From Agrobacterium salinitolerans (GTDB lineage: Bacteria > Pseudomonadota > Alphaproteobacteria > Rhizobiales > Rhizobiaceae): DNA of 64,000 bases. The DNA is taken from contig NZ_MRDH01000026.1 of NCBI RefSeq assembly GCF_002008225.1, positions 1-64,000 on the forward strand. The letters are read 5' to 3'. Shown here in pieces: positions 43,749 to 54,020 of the stretch; position 1 is the stretch's first letter; every line of letters begins with the position of its first letter. Both the position numbers and the translations under genes were made by a program. The notes under the pieces are model-generated. The model saw only the letters and a program-made list of their open reading frames with translations. It had not been told where the DNA came from and searched no databases.

Positions 43749-44660
43749 ATGAACCGCTTGATGACGTTGACGGGCGCCGGACTTGCGCTTGCCCTTTCTG
43801 TTTCCATCGCGCAGGCGCAGGTGGTCGTGTCGTCTAAGATCGACACGGAAGGCGGTGTTCTCGGAAACATCATCCTCGCCGTCCTCAATCAGAACAAGAT
43901 CGAAACGACGGATCGCATCCAGCTCGGCGCGACGCCGGTTGTGCGAAAAGCGATCACAGCCGGCGAGATCGACATTTATCCGGAATATACCGGCAACGCC
44001 GCCTTCTTTTTCTCCAAGGCGGACGATCCGCTCTGGAAAGATGCAGCCAAGGCCTATGAAGAAGCAAAAACACTCGACTTCAATGCCAACAAGATCGTCT
44101 GGCTGACACCATCTCCGGCCAACAACACCTGGGCTATTGCGCTGCGCAAGGATGTCGCCGACAAGAACAATCTCAAGACGCTTTCCGACTTCGGCAAATA
44201 TGTTGCCGATGGTGGCGAGGTGGTCCTTGCCGCTTCTTCAGAATTCGTCAATTCCGCCGCTGCGCTGCCTGCATTTCAGACCACCTATGGCTTCACCATG
44301 AAGCCTGACCAGTTGATCACACTTTCCGGCGGCGACACTGCGGCCACGATCGCCGCCGCCGCCAACCAGACGAACAACGCCAATGCTGCCATGGTCTATG
44401 GCACGGATGGCGGCATCGCGCCTTCAGGTCTCGTGGTGCTGGAGGATGACAAACATGTGCAGCCGGTCTATCAGCCAGCGCCGATCATTCGCGAAGAGGC
44501 TTTGAAAAAGCACCCGAATATCGAAGAGTTGCTGAAACCCGTGTTCGAAAAACTCGATCTGGCAACCCTGCAGGACCTGAATGCGCGCGTGCAGGTGGGG
44601 GGTGAACAGGCCAAGACCGTAGCCATCGACTTCCTGACAAAGAACGGCTTCGTCAAGTAA
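43749..44660 (+). CDS. Osmolyte/choline ABC transporter binding protein (OsmF/YehZ-like)
   Basis: This 303-aa periplasmic binding protein has a signal peptide (LTGAGLALALSVSIAQAQ) and the OpuAC/OsmF-type fold. The pattern includes VVSSKIDTEGGVLGNIILAV, the EIDIYPEYTGNAAFFF motif characteristic of quaternary-amine binding proteins of this branch, and ANAAMVYGTDGGIAPSGLVV. It is the first gene of a four-gene operon with two permeases and one ATPase. Relatives import glycine betaine or choline with low affinity; the substrate here is inferred. TTGACG at about 43632 may be its -35. Confidence 0.88.
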   Translation: MNRLMTLTGAGLALALSVSIAQAQVVVSSKIDTEGGVLGNIILAVLNQNKIETTDRIQLGATPVVRKAITAGEIDIYPEYTGNAAFFFSKADDPLWKDAAKAYEEAKTLDFNANKIVWLTPSPANNTWAIALRKDVADKNNLKTLSDFGKYVADGGEVVLAASSEFVNSAAALPAFQTTYGFTMKPDQLITLSGGDTAATIAAAANQTNNANAAMVYGTDGGIAPSGLVVLEDDKHVQPVYQPAPIIREEALKKHPNIEELLKPVFEKLDLATLQDLNARVQVGGEQAKTVAIDFLTKNGFVK

Positions 44661-44756
44661 CCGCTCGCGACGCCGGAGCGGGTTGCGGGAGCCGGTACGT
44701 TCCCATGATCCGGTCCGAATCCAGAGTAGGCGAGACAAAAGGCAGGGGAGCAGGAT

Positions 44757-45923
44757 TTGACGAAGTGGCCTGACAAAGTGGGCGTGGTGATTTCGTCCCT
44801 GCTTCTTTATGCGCTTTTTGCGTCGCCTTTCATGACATTGCGTGCCAACCGGATCGTTCAGGGCGAGACACGCACGGTCTTCGAAGCGCTTCCGGGTTCA
44901 GCTGCAACTCTTCTCGTCACCATCGTTCTTGTTTCAGTCTTCATCGCCTTTTTCCGCTTTCCCACGCGATTGAAACTCGCAGTCGCGCTGGTCGGTCTTG
45001 CGGCACTGGCGGTTTTCATCGGGCAGGCGGCATCTTTTCTCACGCCAGAGGGTAACAGTTTTGCCCGCGTTTCACCCGCAAGCGGCTTCTGGTTGATGTT
45101 TGCCGGTCTGGCTCTGCTTGCTACGGATTGTATTGCGCGTCTTGAGCCGAAGCCCGCTGCCCGGATTTTGTTGCTGCTGGCGGCCATCGCCGCACTCGCG
45201 GCCGTGCTGACAAGCGGCCTCTGGAACGACCTCTCCATCATCAAGGAATATACCGGCCGGGCCGATACGTTCTGGACCGAGGCTTTGCGGCACGTGGAAC
45301 TTGCCATAGGCTCGCTGATCGCGGCGACCGTAGTGGGTATTCCCCTGGGGATACTCTGTTACAGGGTCGAGTGGTTGCGCGCGGGTGTACTGAATGGCCT
45401 CAATATCGTCCAGACCATCCCTTCCATCGCCCTTTTCGGCCTTTTGATCGCCCCGCTGGGGTGGATCGCAGCCACTGTGCCGGGCGCCGCGAAAATCGGC
45501 ATCGCCGGCATCGGCATGGCGCCCGCTTTCGTGGCGTTGTTTCTCTATTCGCTGCTGCCGGTCGTTTCCAACACTGTGGTCGGTCTTTCCGGCGTTTCGC
45601 AGGCGGTCCGGGAAGCGGCGCGCGGGCTTGGCATGACGCCGGTGCAACGGCTGCTGCGGGTGGAATTTCCGCTGGCCATGCCGGTCATCCTCACCGGCAT
45701 CCGCATCGTACTGGTGCAGAATATCGGCCTGGCGACGATAGCCGCCCTGATCGGCGGCGGCGGTTTTGGCGTTTTCGTATTTCAGGGCATCGGGCAGACA
45801 GCGATGGACCTCGTGCTGCTCGGCACCGTACCGACCGTCCTTCTTGGCTTTGCCGCAGCAATAACACTCGACGCCCTCATCGACAGCAATCTCTTCAGCG
45901 CAGGCGGAAGGCAAAAGGCATGA
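44757..45923 (+). CDS. Osmolyte ABC transporter permease 1 (YehY-like)
   Basis: This 388-aa inner-membrane permease has an extended N-terminal half of about five helices and a C-terminal BPD_transp_1 domain. The EAA loop is visible in VREAARGLGMTPVQRLLRVE, followed by FPLAMPVILTGIRIVLVQNI. The long N-terminal part is characteristic of YehY relative to other OpuC-type permeases. The start is TTG 44757, preceded by GGGGAGCAGGA. The stop overlaps the ATPase start (ATGA). Confidence 0.87.
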   Translation: MTKWPDKVGVVISSLLLYALFASPFMTLRANRIVQGETRTVFEALPGSAATLLVTIVLVSVFIAFFRFPTRLKLAVALVGLAALAVFIGQAASFLTPEGNSFARVSPASGFWLMFAGLALLATDCIARLEPKPAARILLLLAAIAALAAVLTSGLWNDLSIIKEYTGRADTFWTEALRHVELAIGSLIAATVVGIPLGILCYRVEWLRAGVLNGLNIVQTIPSIALFGLLIAPLGWIAATVPGAAKIGIAGIGMAPAFVALFLYSLLPVVSNTVVGLSGVSQAVREAARGLGMTPVQRLLRVEFPLAMPVILTGIRIVLVQNIGLATIAALIGGGGFGVFVFQGIGQTAMDLVLLGTVPTVLLGFAAAITLDALIDSNLFSAGGRQKA

Positions 45924-46858
45924 TCGAGATCGACACCATCACGAAGCGATATGGCGATGCAGCCGTCGTTGATCAGGTATCGTTGACTGTCGCGCCGCGC
46001 ACCGTCACCGTCATCGTCGGCACCTCCGGCTCGGGAAAAACCACCCTGCTGCGCATGATAAACCGGCTGGTGGAGCCCACCTCCGGCACGATCCGTATCG
46101 ACGGTGAGGATGTCAGCGCCATACCCGGCTTCAAGCTGCGCCGCCAGATCGGCTACGCCATTCAGGGCCATGGCCTTTTTCCACACCGGACGGTGGCCGA
46201 AAATATTGCGACTGTTCCGCAGTTGATCGGCTGGGATCGCAAGCGGATCGATGCGAAGATCGACGCGCTGATGCAGCTCTTCCAGCTCGATCCCGCGCTT
46301 TATGCCAACCGTTTCCCGCATGAACTGTCAGGCGGTCAGCAGCAGCGTGTCGGCGTGGCGCGTGCGCTGGCCGCCGAACCGAACATTCTCCTGATGGACG
46401 AACCCTTCGGCGCGCTGGACCCGGTGATCCGCGCCAAGGCCCAGAACGATCTTCTCGACATCCAGAAAAAGCTCGGCGTGACCGTCGTTCTCGTCACACA
46501 CGATATGGACGAGGCTTTTCATTTGGCGGATCGTATCGCCGTGATGGACAAAGGCCGTATCGTCCAAGACTGCCCGCCGGCCGAATTGGTGCTGAAACCG
46601 GCGACGGATTTCGTGCGCACCATGATCGGCGAAAACGAACGGGCGCTGAAACTGCTATCCGTTCTCTCCGTTGCCGATGTCGTGGAGCCGGGAAATGCTA
46701 AGGGCGAACCGCTCACCGAACATACAAGCCAGCGCGACGCCCTGTCGGCGATGTTATGGGCGGGTTGCGATGCCTTGCCGGTCGTCGGGGACGATGGGCA
46801 ACCCGCCGGCCGGGTGCGGCGTGATGTTCTCCTCCAGCGCGCCGCCGGAGCCCTATGA
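45920..46858 (+). CDS. Osmolyte ABC transporter ATPase (YehX-like)
   Basis: This 312-aa ATP-binding subunit has Walker [17 protein letters not shown], signature LSGGQQQRVGVARALAAEPN, Walker B ILLMDEPFGALDP and switch His in VVLVTHDMDE. A C-terminal CBS-like remnant (about residues 245-312) is usual in OpuA/ProV-like ATPases. It overlaps the preceding and following permease genes by four bases each. The longer open frame upstream is a shadow of the permease gene. Confidence 0.93.
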   Translation: MIEIDTITKRYGDAAVVDQVSLTVAPRTVTVIVGTSGSGKTTLLRMINRLVEPTSGTIRIDGEDVSAIPGFKLRRQIGYAIQGHGLFPHRTVAENIATVPQLIGWDRKRIDAKIDALMQLFQLDPALYANRFPHELSGGQQQRVGVARALAAEPNILLMDEPFGALDPVIRAKAQNDLLDIQKKLGVTVVLVTHDMDEAFHLADRIAVMDKGRIVQDCPPAELVLKPATDFVRTMIGENERALKLLSVLSVADVVEPGNAKGEPLTEHTSQRDALSAMLWAGCDALPVVGDDGQPAGRVRRDVLLQRAAGAL

Positions 46859-47595
46859 AAAACGCATTATCCTTCTTTGCTCTCGGGCTACTGCTACTGG
46901 CGCTGATCATCTTTCTGGCAGCGCCGCAGGTCTTCGTACCGGTGTTCCGCCCTCTCGTGCAGGCCAATGCACCCGCAATCTACACGCAGGCCAATCTGCT
47001 TTCCCTCACTCTGTCGCATCTAACTATCGTGGCGATTGCCACGGGCTTGGCCACGCTCACGGCGGGGGCCCTTGCGGTTCTCGTCACCCGGCCTTTCGGG
47101 GCGGATTTCCTGCCGCTGTCGCGCAGCATCGTTAATATCGGCCAAACCTTTCCGCCCGTGGCGGTGCTGGCGCTGGCCGTGCCGATGATCGGTTTTGGCG
47201 AAAAACCGACGCTCATTGCCCTGTTTCTCTACGCGCTTTTGCCGGTATTCGAAAATTCGCTGACGGGTCTTACGACCCTGCCCGCCACGGTGATGGACGC
47301 CGCGAGAGGAAGCGGCATGACCGGCTGGCAACGCCTTGTCAAAGTGGAGTTGCCGCTTGCCCTTCCAGCCATTCTCGCCGGCATCCGGCTTTCGGCGGTC
47401 ATCAGCCTTTCGACCGCGACCATCGGCTCGACAGTCGCGGCGCGCACCCTCGGCGAAGTGATCATTGCTGGCCTGCAATCCAACAATCTGGCCTTCATTC
47501 TTCAGGGCGGGCTGATCGTTGCGGCGCTGGCGATCCTGATTCACGCGGCCTTTTCCGCCATGGAAAAGACTGCGGCGCGCAAAACCGGGCACTGA
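46855..47595 (+). CDS. Osmolyte ABC transporter permease 2 (YehW-like)
   Basis: This 246-aa permease has about six helices and the BPD_transp_1 EAA loop in VMDAARGSGMTGWQRLVKVE, followed by LPLALPAILAGIRLSAVISL. It is the last gene of the operon, overlapping the ATPase stop by four bases. Together the four genes encode one importer with two different permease subunits. Confidence 0.9.
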   Translation: MKNALSFFALGLLLLALIIFLAAPQVFVPVFRPLVQANAPAIYTQANLLSLTLSHLTIVAIATGLATLTAGALAVLVTRPFGADFLPLSRSIVNIGQTFPPVAVLALAVPMIGFGEKPTLIALFLYALLPVFENSLTGLTTLPATVMDAARGSGMTGWQRLVKVELPLALPAILAGIRLSAVISLSTATIGSTVAARTLGEVIIAGLQSNNLAFILQGGLIVAALAILIHAAFSAMEKTAARKTGH

Positions 47596-47684
47596 CACAG
47601 TGCAAGCCCCCGCATTTTTATATTCCCGATGCCTGCCGCACATGATAGGGGCTGACGGTCGAAACAGAAACATTCGAGGTGCGG

Positions 47685-48194
47685 GTGACACAGGCAATTG
47701 TCGTGATGGGAGTGAGCGGCTCCGGCAAGTCCACAGTCGCGGAAGCAGTGGCGGAGAAACTGGGCATTGCCTTCATAGAGGGCGACAAGCTGCACCCGAA
47801 ATCCAATGTCGAAAAAATGTCCGAAGGTATTCCGCTGACGGACGAAGACCGTTGGCCCTGGCTCGATCTGATCGGCGCGGAACTGCGCAAGGGCAGCGAA
47901 AGCAACGGTGTCGTCGTTTCCTGCTCGGCGCTCAAGAAAATCTATCGCGACCGCCTTCGCAAGGCCACTGGCGGCCCGCTGGCTTTCGTCTATCTGGATG
48001 GCAGCCTGGAGCTTCTCAGCCGGCGCATGGGCGAACGCAAGGGCCATTTCATGCCGCTTTCGCTGCTGCAGACCCAGCTTGCCACACTGGAAGTGCCGAC
48101 CGGCGAACCGGGCGTCGTGACCGTCAGCATCGATGCCACACCGGAGGATATTGCGAATAACGCACTTTCCGGTTTGAAGACGGTGACGTTCTAA
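47685..48194 (+). CDS. gntK: Gluconokinase
   Basis: This 169-aa P-loop kinase has Walker A VMGVSGSGKSTVAEAV, the family pattern FIEGDKLHPKSNVEKMSEGI and PLTDEDRWPWLDLIGAEL, and the core VVSCSALKKIYRDRLRK. It phosphorylates gluconate to 6-phosphogluconate. GTG 47685 is preceded by GAGG at five bases; GTG 47679 is in frame but too close to that site. Its stop overlaps the end of the convergent oxidoreductase by a few bases. Confidence 0.93.
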   Translation: MTQAIVVMGVSGSGKSTVAEAVAEKLGIAFIEGDKLHPKSNVEKMSEGIPLTDEDRWPWLDLIGAELRKGSESNGVVVSCSALKKIYRDRLRKATGGPLAFVYLDGSLELLSRRMGERKGHFMPLSLLQTQLATLEVPTGEPGVVTVSIDATPEDIANNALSGLKTVTF

Positions 48195-49492
48195 AATCCG
48201 AGCCTGTCGCGCAGGCCGTACCACCATGCGCCAAGCACGGTCAGCGGCACCCGGAAGGTCTTGCCGCCGGGGAACGGATAATTCGGCAGCGAACTCCAGA
48301 TATCGAAACGTTCGGCGTGGCCGGCAACGGCCTCGCCCAGTATCTTGCCAAGCAGATGGGTTGTCGTAACACCATGGCCGCTGTCGCCATGCGAAAAATA
48401 GATATTGTCGGACAGCCTGCCCATATGCGGGATGCGCGTGAGCGTCAGCGCAAAATTGCCGCTCCAGGCAAAGTCGATCTTCGTCTTTTCCAGTTGCGGA
48501 AAGGTCTTCAGCATATTCGGCCGGATCACACCCGTCAGATCGGCAGGATCGCTGCCGCCATAGCCGATGCCGCCGCCATAGAGCAGGCGATTGTCGGAGG
48601 TGCGGCGGTAATAATCGAGAATGTAATTGGCATCCTCGACGCAATAATTGGCGGGCAGAAGGGCCTCGATCAGATCGGCATCGAGCGGCTCCGTTGCCAT
48701 GACCTGGCTTGAGACCGGCATCATGCGGTCGCCGATTTCCGGCAAGAGTTTGCCGAGATAGGCGTTGCCGCAGACGAGGACATATTTCGCCTTCACGCTG
48801 CCCGTTGCCGTGCGCACGATGGGATTGACGCCCTGCTCCACCGCGATGACACGCGAATTTTCGAATATGCGGGCTCCAAGGCTTTCGGCAGCCGCCGCCT
48901 CGCCCTGCACCAGATTGAGCGGGTGGATATGGCCACCGAAGCGGTCGATCATGCCGCCAGCATAACGGTCGGTCTTCACATAGTGGCCGACATCCGCCCT
49001 GGAGACCATTTCGAGACCGCCATGACCGTGTTTTTCCCAATGGGCTTTGTGAGCTTCCATCTCGCGGATTTGTTTCGGTGTGAAGGCGGCAAAGAAACCG
49101 CCATCGACGAGATCGCAATCGATGGCGTAGTTGGCGATGCGGTTGCGGATGATCGCGCCGCCTTCAAGCGACATTTCGCCGAGTTTCACCGCCTTGTCAT
49201 GCCCATAGCGACCGGCAATGGTTTCGAGATCACGGCTATAGCCGTTGACGATCTGACCGCCATTGCGCCCCGAAGCGCCGAAGCCGACGCGGACACCTTC
49301 CAGGACGATGACAGAATAGCCGCGTTCACTGAGTTCGAGCGCGGCGGAAATGCCGGTGAAGCCGCCACCGATGATGCAGACATCGGCGTCCAGCGCGCCT
49401 TCGAGTGTCGGCCGCACGGTTTTGACATTGGCGGAGGCCGCATACCATGACGATGTGTGGCCGGGATTGGGAATATTCGTTACCTCAGCCAT
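48191..49492 (-). CDS. FAD-dependent oxidoreductase, gamma-glutamylputrescine oxidase-like
   Basis: This 433-aa DAO-family flavoprotein has the FAD-binding motif DADVCIIGGGFTGISAALEL near residue 35, followed by GVRVGFGASGRNGGQIVNGY, which is typical of PuuB/OrdL-type oxidases. The C-terminal part includes SHGDSGHGVTTTHLLGKILG. It starts one base after the stop of a glutamine-synthetase-like gene; that pairing is the PuuA-PuuB arrangement for putrescine breakdown through gamma-glutamyl intermediates. The exact amine is not certain. ATG 49492 is chosen; ATG 49519 is in frame. Confidence 0.86.
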   Translation of the reverse strand: MAEVTNIPNPGHTSSWYAASANVKTVRPTLEGALDADVCIIGGGFTGISAALELSERGYSVIVLEGVRVGFGASGRNGGQIVNGYSRDLETIAGRYGHDKAVKLGEMSLEGGAIIRNRIANYAIDCDLVDGGFFAAFTPKQIREMEAHKAHWEKHGHGGLEMVSRADVGHYVKTDRYAGGMIDRFGGHIHPLNLVQGEAAAAESLGARIFENSRVIAVEQGVNPIVRTATGSVKAKYVLVCGNAYLGKLLPEIGDRMMPVSSQVMATEPLDADLIEALLPANYCVEDANYILDYYRRTSDNRLLYGGGIGYGGSDPADLTGVIRPNMLKTFPQLEKTKIDFAWSGNFALTLTRIPHMGRLSDNIYFSHGDSGHGVTTTHLLGKILGEAVAGHAERFDIWSSLPNYPFPGGKTFRVPLTVLGAWWYGLRDRLGF

Positions 49493-49493
49493 T

Positions 49494-50855
49494 TCACACC
49501 GTCCTGATATAGGCGTCATATTCGACGTCGGTTACACGCAGGGAAAATTCGGAAAGCTCCTGCTGTTTGCAGGCGGAAAACAGCGTGCGGTACTTCTGGC
49601 CGAGCGTCGCATAGGCAAAGCTCGAGCGCGTGAAGCGCTGCAACGCGTAGTCCCAGTTGGTGGGCAGCGGCTCGTGATTGATCGCGTGGCTGTCGCCGGC
49701 AATCGCGCCGCCCGGCTGGCGCTTCTCCTTCATGCCTGCCAATGCGGCGCTCAGGATCATCGCGACAACGAGATAGGGGTTGGTATCAGCGCCCGCGACC
49801 CGATGTTCGATACGCGTCGCCGTCTTGCTGGCAACGATGACACGCACCGCCGCCGAGCGGTTGTCGATGCCCCAGGAGGCGTAGGTCGGCGCATGTTCGC
49901 TGGGGGTCAGGCGGCGGTAGGAATTGGCATGGGGGGCGAAGATCGCCATGCTTTCACCCATGTTTTCCAAGAGGCCGCCGACTGAATGCATCAAAGCATC
50001 CGACGGGCCGTTCTCCCCGGCGTATATGTTCCTGCCGTCCCTGTCGAGAACGGAAAAATGCACGTGCATGCCGTTGCCGGCCTGCAACCCGTAAGGCTTG
50101 GCCATGAAGGTGGCGTCGAGGTCATGCCGCCGCGCCACGCCCTTGACGATGCGTTTCAGGAAGACGGCGAAATCGGCCGCCTGCAATGCATCCGGCACAT
50201 GGTTGAGGTTGATCTCATATTGCCCGGGGCCGTTTTCCCGCAGCGTCGTATCGGCAAGGACGCCCTGTGCGCGGCAGGCCGTGGCAATATCATGGAAAAC
50301 ATCCTCGAAATCCTGTAATTCGGAAATCGACAGAACCTGTGTCTGGCCCGTGTGCCATCGGCCCTCGCGGCTGCGCGGCGGGCGGACAGGATCGAGCGCG
50401 GAGCGGACAGGATCGATCAGGTAAAATTCAAGTTCGGTCGCCACGACCGGCGTGAGGCCCGCCTTTTTATAGGCGCTTAGAACCTGCGCCAGAACATGGC
50501 GCGGATCGCCATAAAAGCCGGTCCCATCCGGATTTTTCATTGCCAGCAGAACCTGTGCCGTTGGGCGGCCAAGCCATGTCACCCGCGACAGCGTGCCTGG
50601 AACGGGGAAACAAAAACCGTCTGGATCGCCCGTGCCTTCCGCAAGACCTGCAGCATGCACATCTCGACCCCAGATATCCAGCGCATAGACCGACCGGGGA
50701 ATGGCCATTCCTTTCTCAAGAACGTCAATTGCCCGTTCGCGCGGAATCCACTTGCCGCGCGGCACGCCGTTCGCATCTATGACGAAAGCTTCGAGAATTT
50801 CGATATCGGGATTATCGGCGAAAAATTTCTTTGCGTTTTCAATATCATCCATCAT
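49494..50855 (-). CDS. Glutamine synthetase family protein, gamma-glutamylputrescine synthetase-like
   Basis: This 453-aa GS-fold ligase begins MDDIENAKKFFADNPDIEIL. The GS catalytic domain contains VVATELEFYLIDPVRSALDP, LRENGPGQYEINLNHVPDAL and KPYGLQAGNGMHVHFSVLDR (metal-binding Glu and His residues), and IEHRVAGADTNPYLVVAMIL. It is more like PuuA/GlnT than housekeeping GlnA, lacking the adenylylation loop. It presumably joins glutamate to putrescine or another amine. It is followed one base later by the PuuB-like oxidase. ATG 50855 or 50852 is the start. Confidence 0.88.
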   Translation of the reverse strand: MMDDIENAKKFFADNPDIEILEAFVIDANGVPRGKWIPRERAIDVLEKGMAIPRSVYALDIWGRDVHAAGLAEGTGDPDGFCFPVPGTLSRVTWLGRPTAQVLLAMKNPDGTGFYGDPRHVLAQVLSAYKKAGLTPVVATELEFYLIDPVRSALDPVRPPRSREGRWHTGQTQVLSISELQDFEDVFHDIATACRAQGVLADTTLRENGPGQYEINLNHVPDALQAADFAVFLKRIVKGVARRHDLDATFMAKPYGLQAGNGMHVHFSVLDRDGRNIYAGENGPSDALMHSVGGLLENMGESMAIFAPHANSYRRLTPSEHAPTYASWGIDNRSAAVRVIVASKTATRIEHRVAGADTNPYLVVAMILSAALAGMKEKRQPGGAIAGDSHAINHEPLPTNWDYALQRFTRSSFAYATLGQKYRTLFSACKQQELSEFSLRVTDVEYDAYIRTV

Positions 50856-51027
50856 GCACCAGCAAGCCGTTTCCATCTCGTTTCATGCGCAGCGAGTTGC
50901 GCTAACGAAAGTCGTCCTGCTGCTGATAGATGAGAAACCTCGCCACCATGATGACGTTTCGCCCCTTTTCCCTTTGCACGCGACCATGTTACGTGGCCTG
51001 TCCCCGGAAGGCCAGCGGATTTAGCTA

Positions 51028-52275
51028 TCAGGGATTGAACCTTTCCGGGCGATAGGCGTCGATGGCGATAACCGACGTTTCGCCAAGCATGGTTTCCGCC
51101 AGCACACGGCCGGTGATCGGCCCAAGTGTGAGGCCATGGTGGGCGTGCCCGAAAGCAAACCACAATGTTTTATGGCGCGGCGCCTTGCCGATGATCGGCA
51201 TCATATCCGGCGTACAGGGCCGCGCTCCCATCCACGGCTCCGCATCCAGCCGGCCGCCGAGAGGAAAGACGGTACGCGCCACCCGCTCCGCCCGCTCGAT
51301 CTGCACGGGAGATTTCGGCGCATCGCGTTCGGCGAATTCCGCGCCCGTCGTCAGGCGGATACCCTTGCGCATCGGCGCGAGGAAATAACCGCGCTCGGCG
51401 TCGATCAGCCAGTTATTGAGCTTCGCGCCCTCCTGTGGCGCATAATGCATGTGGTAACCGCGTTTCACACCGAGTGGAAAGCGGTAACCCAGCCGTTCCG
51501 TAACGGTATCCGCCCAGGGGCCTAGCGCCACCACGGCATGTTCGGCCTCGACCGCGCCGGTTTCGGTGCGCACCGTCCAACCGCTCACCGTCTGGCTGAG
51601 GGTGGAGGCATCACCACGGACGAAACTTCCGCCAAGGCTCTCGAACAGCCGAACATAAGCGAGCGTCAGCGCATGCGGATCACGCACCGACCAGGGATCG
51701 TTCCATTTCAGGCCGCCGACGAAATCATGGCTGAGATGCGGTTCGGCTGCGGCAAGCTCCTCAGCGTCGAGTTTCGTATGGGAAATACCGTGGTCGCGCG
51801 CCAGACGCTCGGCGAAAGCAAAATCTGCATCCCGCCTTACGGCGGTCCTGTAGGCCTCCATCCAGCCGTTCTTGACGATCAGATCACCGGCTTTCGCTTC
51901 CTCGATCAGGATGTTGTGTTCCGAAACCGAATGCTCGATCAGCGGCGCATAGGCGCGGGCAATTGCCGCGTGGCGCGAGGCTGCGGAATTATACCAGTAG
52001 CGGCCGAGAAACGGCACGATCTTCGGCAGGGCGGAGAGGTGATAGCGAGCATCGATGCTGTTGTTCAGGGAATAGCGCAGCAGAAGGGCGAGATCCTGCG
52101 GGAAGGCATAAGGTACGACACCTTCTCTCTGGATCAGCCCGGCATTGCCGAAGGAGGTCTCCTCACCCGGCCCGCGCCGGTCGACCAGCACCACCGACTT
52201 ACCCCTGCGGGCCAGTTGCAGGGCAATGGAGACCCCGATGATCCCCGCACCCAAAACGATCACATCCGCTGCCAT
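51028..52275 (-). CDS. D-amino-acid dehydrogenase-like flavoprotein (DadA type)
   Basis: This 415-aa DAO-family protein has the N-terminal FAD motif DVIVLGAGIIGVSIALQLAR, then VVLVDRRGPGEETSFGNAGL, a DadA hallmark, and the C-terminal WFAFGHAHHGLTLGPITGRV. DadA-like enzymes oxidise D-amino acids to 2-oxo acids, passing electrons to quinone. It lies 100 bp downstream of the yej operon for murein-peptide import, so D-Ala from peptidoglycan is a plausible substrate. Related proteins can oxidise other amino acids, so specificity is open. Confidence 0.86.
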   Translation of the reverse strand: MAADVIVLGAGIIGVSIALQLARRGKSVVLVDRRGPGEETSFGNAGLIQREGVVPYAFPQDLALLLRYSLNNSIDARYHLSALPKIVPFLGRYWYNSAASRHAAIARAYAPLIEHSVSEHNILIEEAKAGDLIVKNGWMEAYRTAVRRDADFAFAERLARDHGISHTKLDAEELAAAEPHLSHDFVGGLKWNDPWSVRDPHALTLAYVRLFESLGGSFVRGDASTLSQTVSGWTVRTETGAVEAEHAVVALGPWADTVTERLGYRFPLGVKRGYHMHYAPQEGAKLNNWLIDAERGYFLAPMRKGIRLTTGAEFAERDAPKSPVQIERAERVARTVFPLGGRLDAEPWMGARPCTPDMMPIIGKAPRHKTLWFAFGHAHHGLTLGPITGRVLAETMLGETSVIAIDAYRPERFNP

Positions 52276-52374
52276 GGCAATCAATCCGTTTCCGCGTCAC
52301 TGCCCCTCAACATGGGTCGGCATTTTCCGCGAAGCAACAGAAAAATCATCGTCTTAATGGAAAGGTGACGCGTC

Positions 52375-54015
52375 TTACTGGTTGACCGCTTTCGTTTTCA
52401 CCGCCTCAATGTTGAAGGCGGCAGCCAGCAGCGCCTTGGTGTAGTCCTGCTGCGGATTGGCGAAAATCTCCGCCGCCGGGCCGCTCTCCACCACCTTGCC
52501 GTGGCGCATGACGATCAGGTCGTTGGCGAGCGCCTTCACCACCTTCAGGTCGTGGCTGATGAAAAGGTAGGCGAGTTCGTGCTTCGCCTGCAGATCGCGC
52601 AGCAGATCGACCACCTGCGCCTGCACGCTCATGTCGAGCGCGGAGGTCGGCTCGTCCAGCATGACGAAACGCGGTTTCAGCACCATGGCGCGGGCAATGG
52701 CGATACGCTGGCGCTGGCCGCCGGAAAATTCATGCGGATACCGCCAGCGGGTGGCCGGATCGAGACCGACCTCTTCCAGCGCTGTGGCGACACGCTTATC
52801 GCGCTCATCGGCAGACAGAGACCGTTCATGCACCTTCAAGCCCTCGGCGACGATCTCGCCGACAGACATGCGCGGGCTGAGAGACCCATAAGGATCCTGA
52901 AACACCACCTGCAACCGGTTTCTGAGCGGTTTCATCATTTCATAGGAATAGTGGTCGATCGACTGGCCGATGAAGCTGATACGACCCTCAGATGCGATCA
53001 ACCGCGAGAGCGCCAGCCCGAGCGTCGTCTTGCCGGAGCCGGATTCGCCCACAACGCCCACAGTCTGGCCGGCGCGAAGGGTGATATCTATGCCGTCCAC
53101 CGCCTTCACATGATCCACCACCCGGCGCATCAGCCCCGCCTTGATGGGGAACCAGACCTTGATACCGTCACCCTGCATGACCACCGGTTTGGTTGCGTCA
53201 GAATGGGGAGGCTCGCCCTTTGGCTCTGCCGCCAGAAGATGGCGCGTATAGGCGTGTTGCGGATCGGTAAACACCTGCTCCACCGTACCGGTCTCGACGA
53301 TCTTGCCCTTGGTCATGACGCAGACGCGATCGGCAAATTTGCGGACGATGCCGAGATCGTGGGTGATGAACAGCATGGACATGCCGTGCTGCGTTTTCAG
53401 ATCGCCGAGCAGCTCGAGAATCTGCGCCTGAACCGTCACGTCGAGCGCCGTCGTCGGTTCATCGGCGATCAGCAGTTTCGGCCGGTTGGCAAGCGCCATG
53501 GCAATCATCACGCGCTGCCGCTGGCCGCCGGACAATTCGTGCGGATAGGCCTTCAGGCGCTTTTCCGGCTCGCGGATACCCACCTGCAGCAGCAGTTCCA
53601 GCGTGCGCGCCCGCGCGTCCGCTCCGGCAATCGCCTGATGCAGCTCCAGAATCTCGCCGATCTGCCGCTCGATGGTGTGGAGCGGATTGAGCGAGGTCAT
53701 CGGCTCCTGAAAAATCATGGTGACGTCGTTGCCGCGCACGGCGCGCAGCGCGCGCTCCGGCAAAGTCAGCATATCCTTGCCGTCGAACAGGATTTTTCCC
53801 GAAGGATGGCTCGCTGCCGGATAGGGCAGCAATTTGAGAATGGAATTTGCCGTGACCGATTTGCCGGAACCGGACTCGCCGACGAGGGCGACGACCTCGC
53901 CCGGCATCAGATCGAAAGAGACATGATCGACGGCGATGCTCGTCGCGCCGCCCTGATGGAAGGCGACGGAGAGATCACGGACGGAGAGAAGCGGCTGGAT
54001 ATTTGTTTCCGTCAT
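52375..54015 (-). CDS. yejF: Peptide ABC transporter ATPase YejF
   Basis: This 546-aa protein has two fused ABC ATPase domains: Walker [21 protein letters not shown] (first) and [20 protein letters not shown] (second), signatures [20 protein letters not shown] and [19 protein letters not shown], and matching Walker B segments. It energises YejB/YejE. In A. tumefaciens the YejBEF-YepA system imports peptidoglycan-derived peptides; in enteric bacteria it imports microcin C. ATG 54015 is five bases past the yejE stop; the frame also opens at 54024. Confidence 0.93.
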   Translation of the reverse strand: MTETNIQPLLSVRDLSVAFHQGGATSIAVDHVSFDLMPGEVVALVGESGSGKSVTANSILKLLPYPAASHPSGKILFDGKDMLTLPERALRAVRGNDVTMIFQEPMTSLNPLHTIERQIGEILELHQAIAGADARARTLELLLQVGIREPEKRLKAYPHELSGGQRQRVMIAMALANRPKLLIADEPTTALDVTVQAQILELLGDLKTQHGMSMLFITHDLGIVRKFADRVCVMTKGKIVETGTVEQVFTDPQHAYTRHLLAAEPKGEPPHSDATKPVVMQGDGIKVWFPIKAGLMRRVVDHVKAVDGIDITLRAGQTVGVVGESGSGKTTLGLALSRLIASEGRISFIGQSIDHYSYEMMKPLRNRLQVVFQDPYGSLSPRMSVGEIVAEGLKVHERSLSADERDKRVATALEEVGLDPATRWRYPHEFSGGQRQRIAIARAMVLKPRFVMLDEPTSALDMSVQAQVVDLLRDLQAKHELAYLFISHDLKVVKALANDLIVMRHGKVVESGPAAEIFANPQQDYTKALLAAAFNIEAVKTKAVNQ

Positions 54016-54020
54016 GGCGA

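Noticed and set aside
45371..45919. N-terminal extension of the YehX-like ATPase gene
   Set aside because: It is a frame-shifted shadow of the permease gene; the true ATPase start is ATG 45920 with an ATGA overlap.
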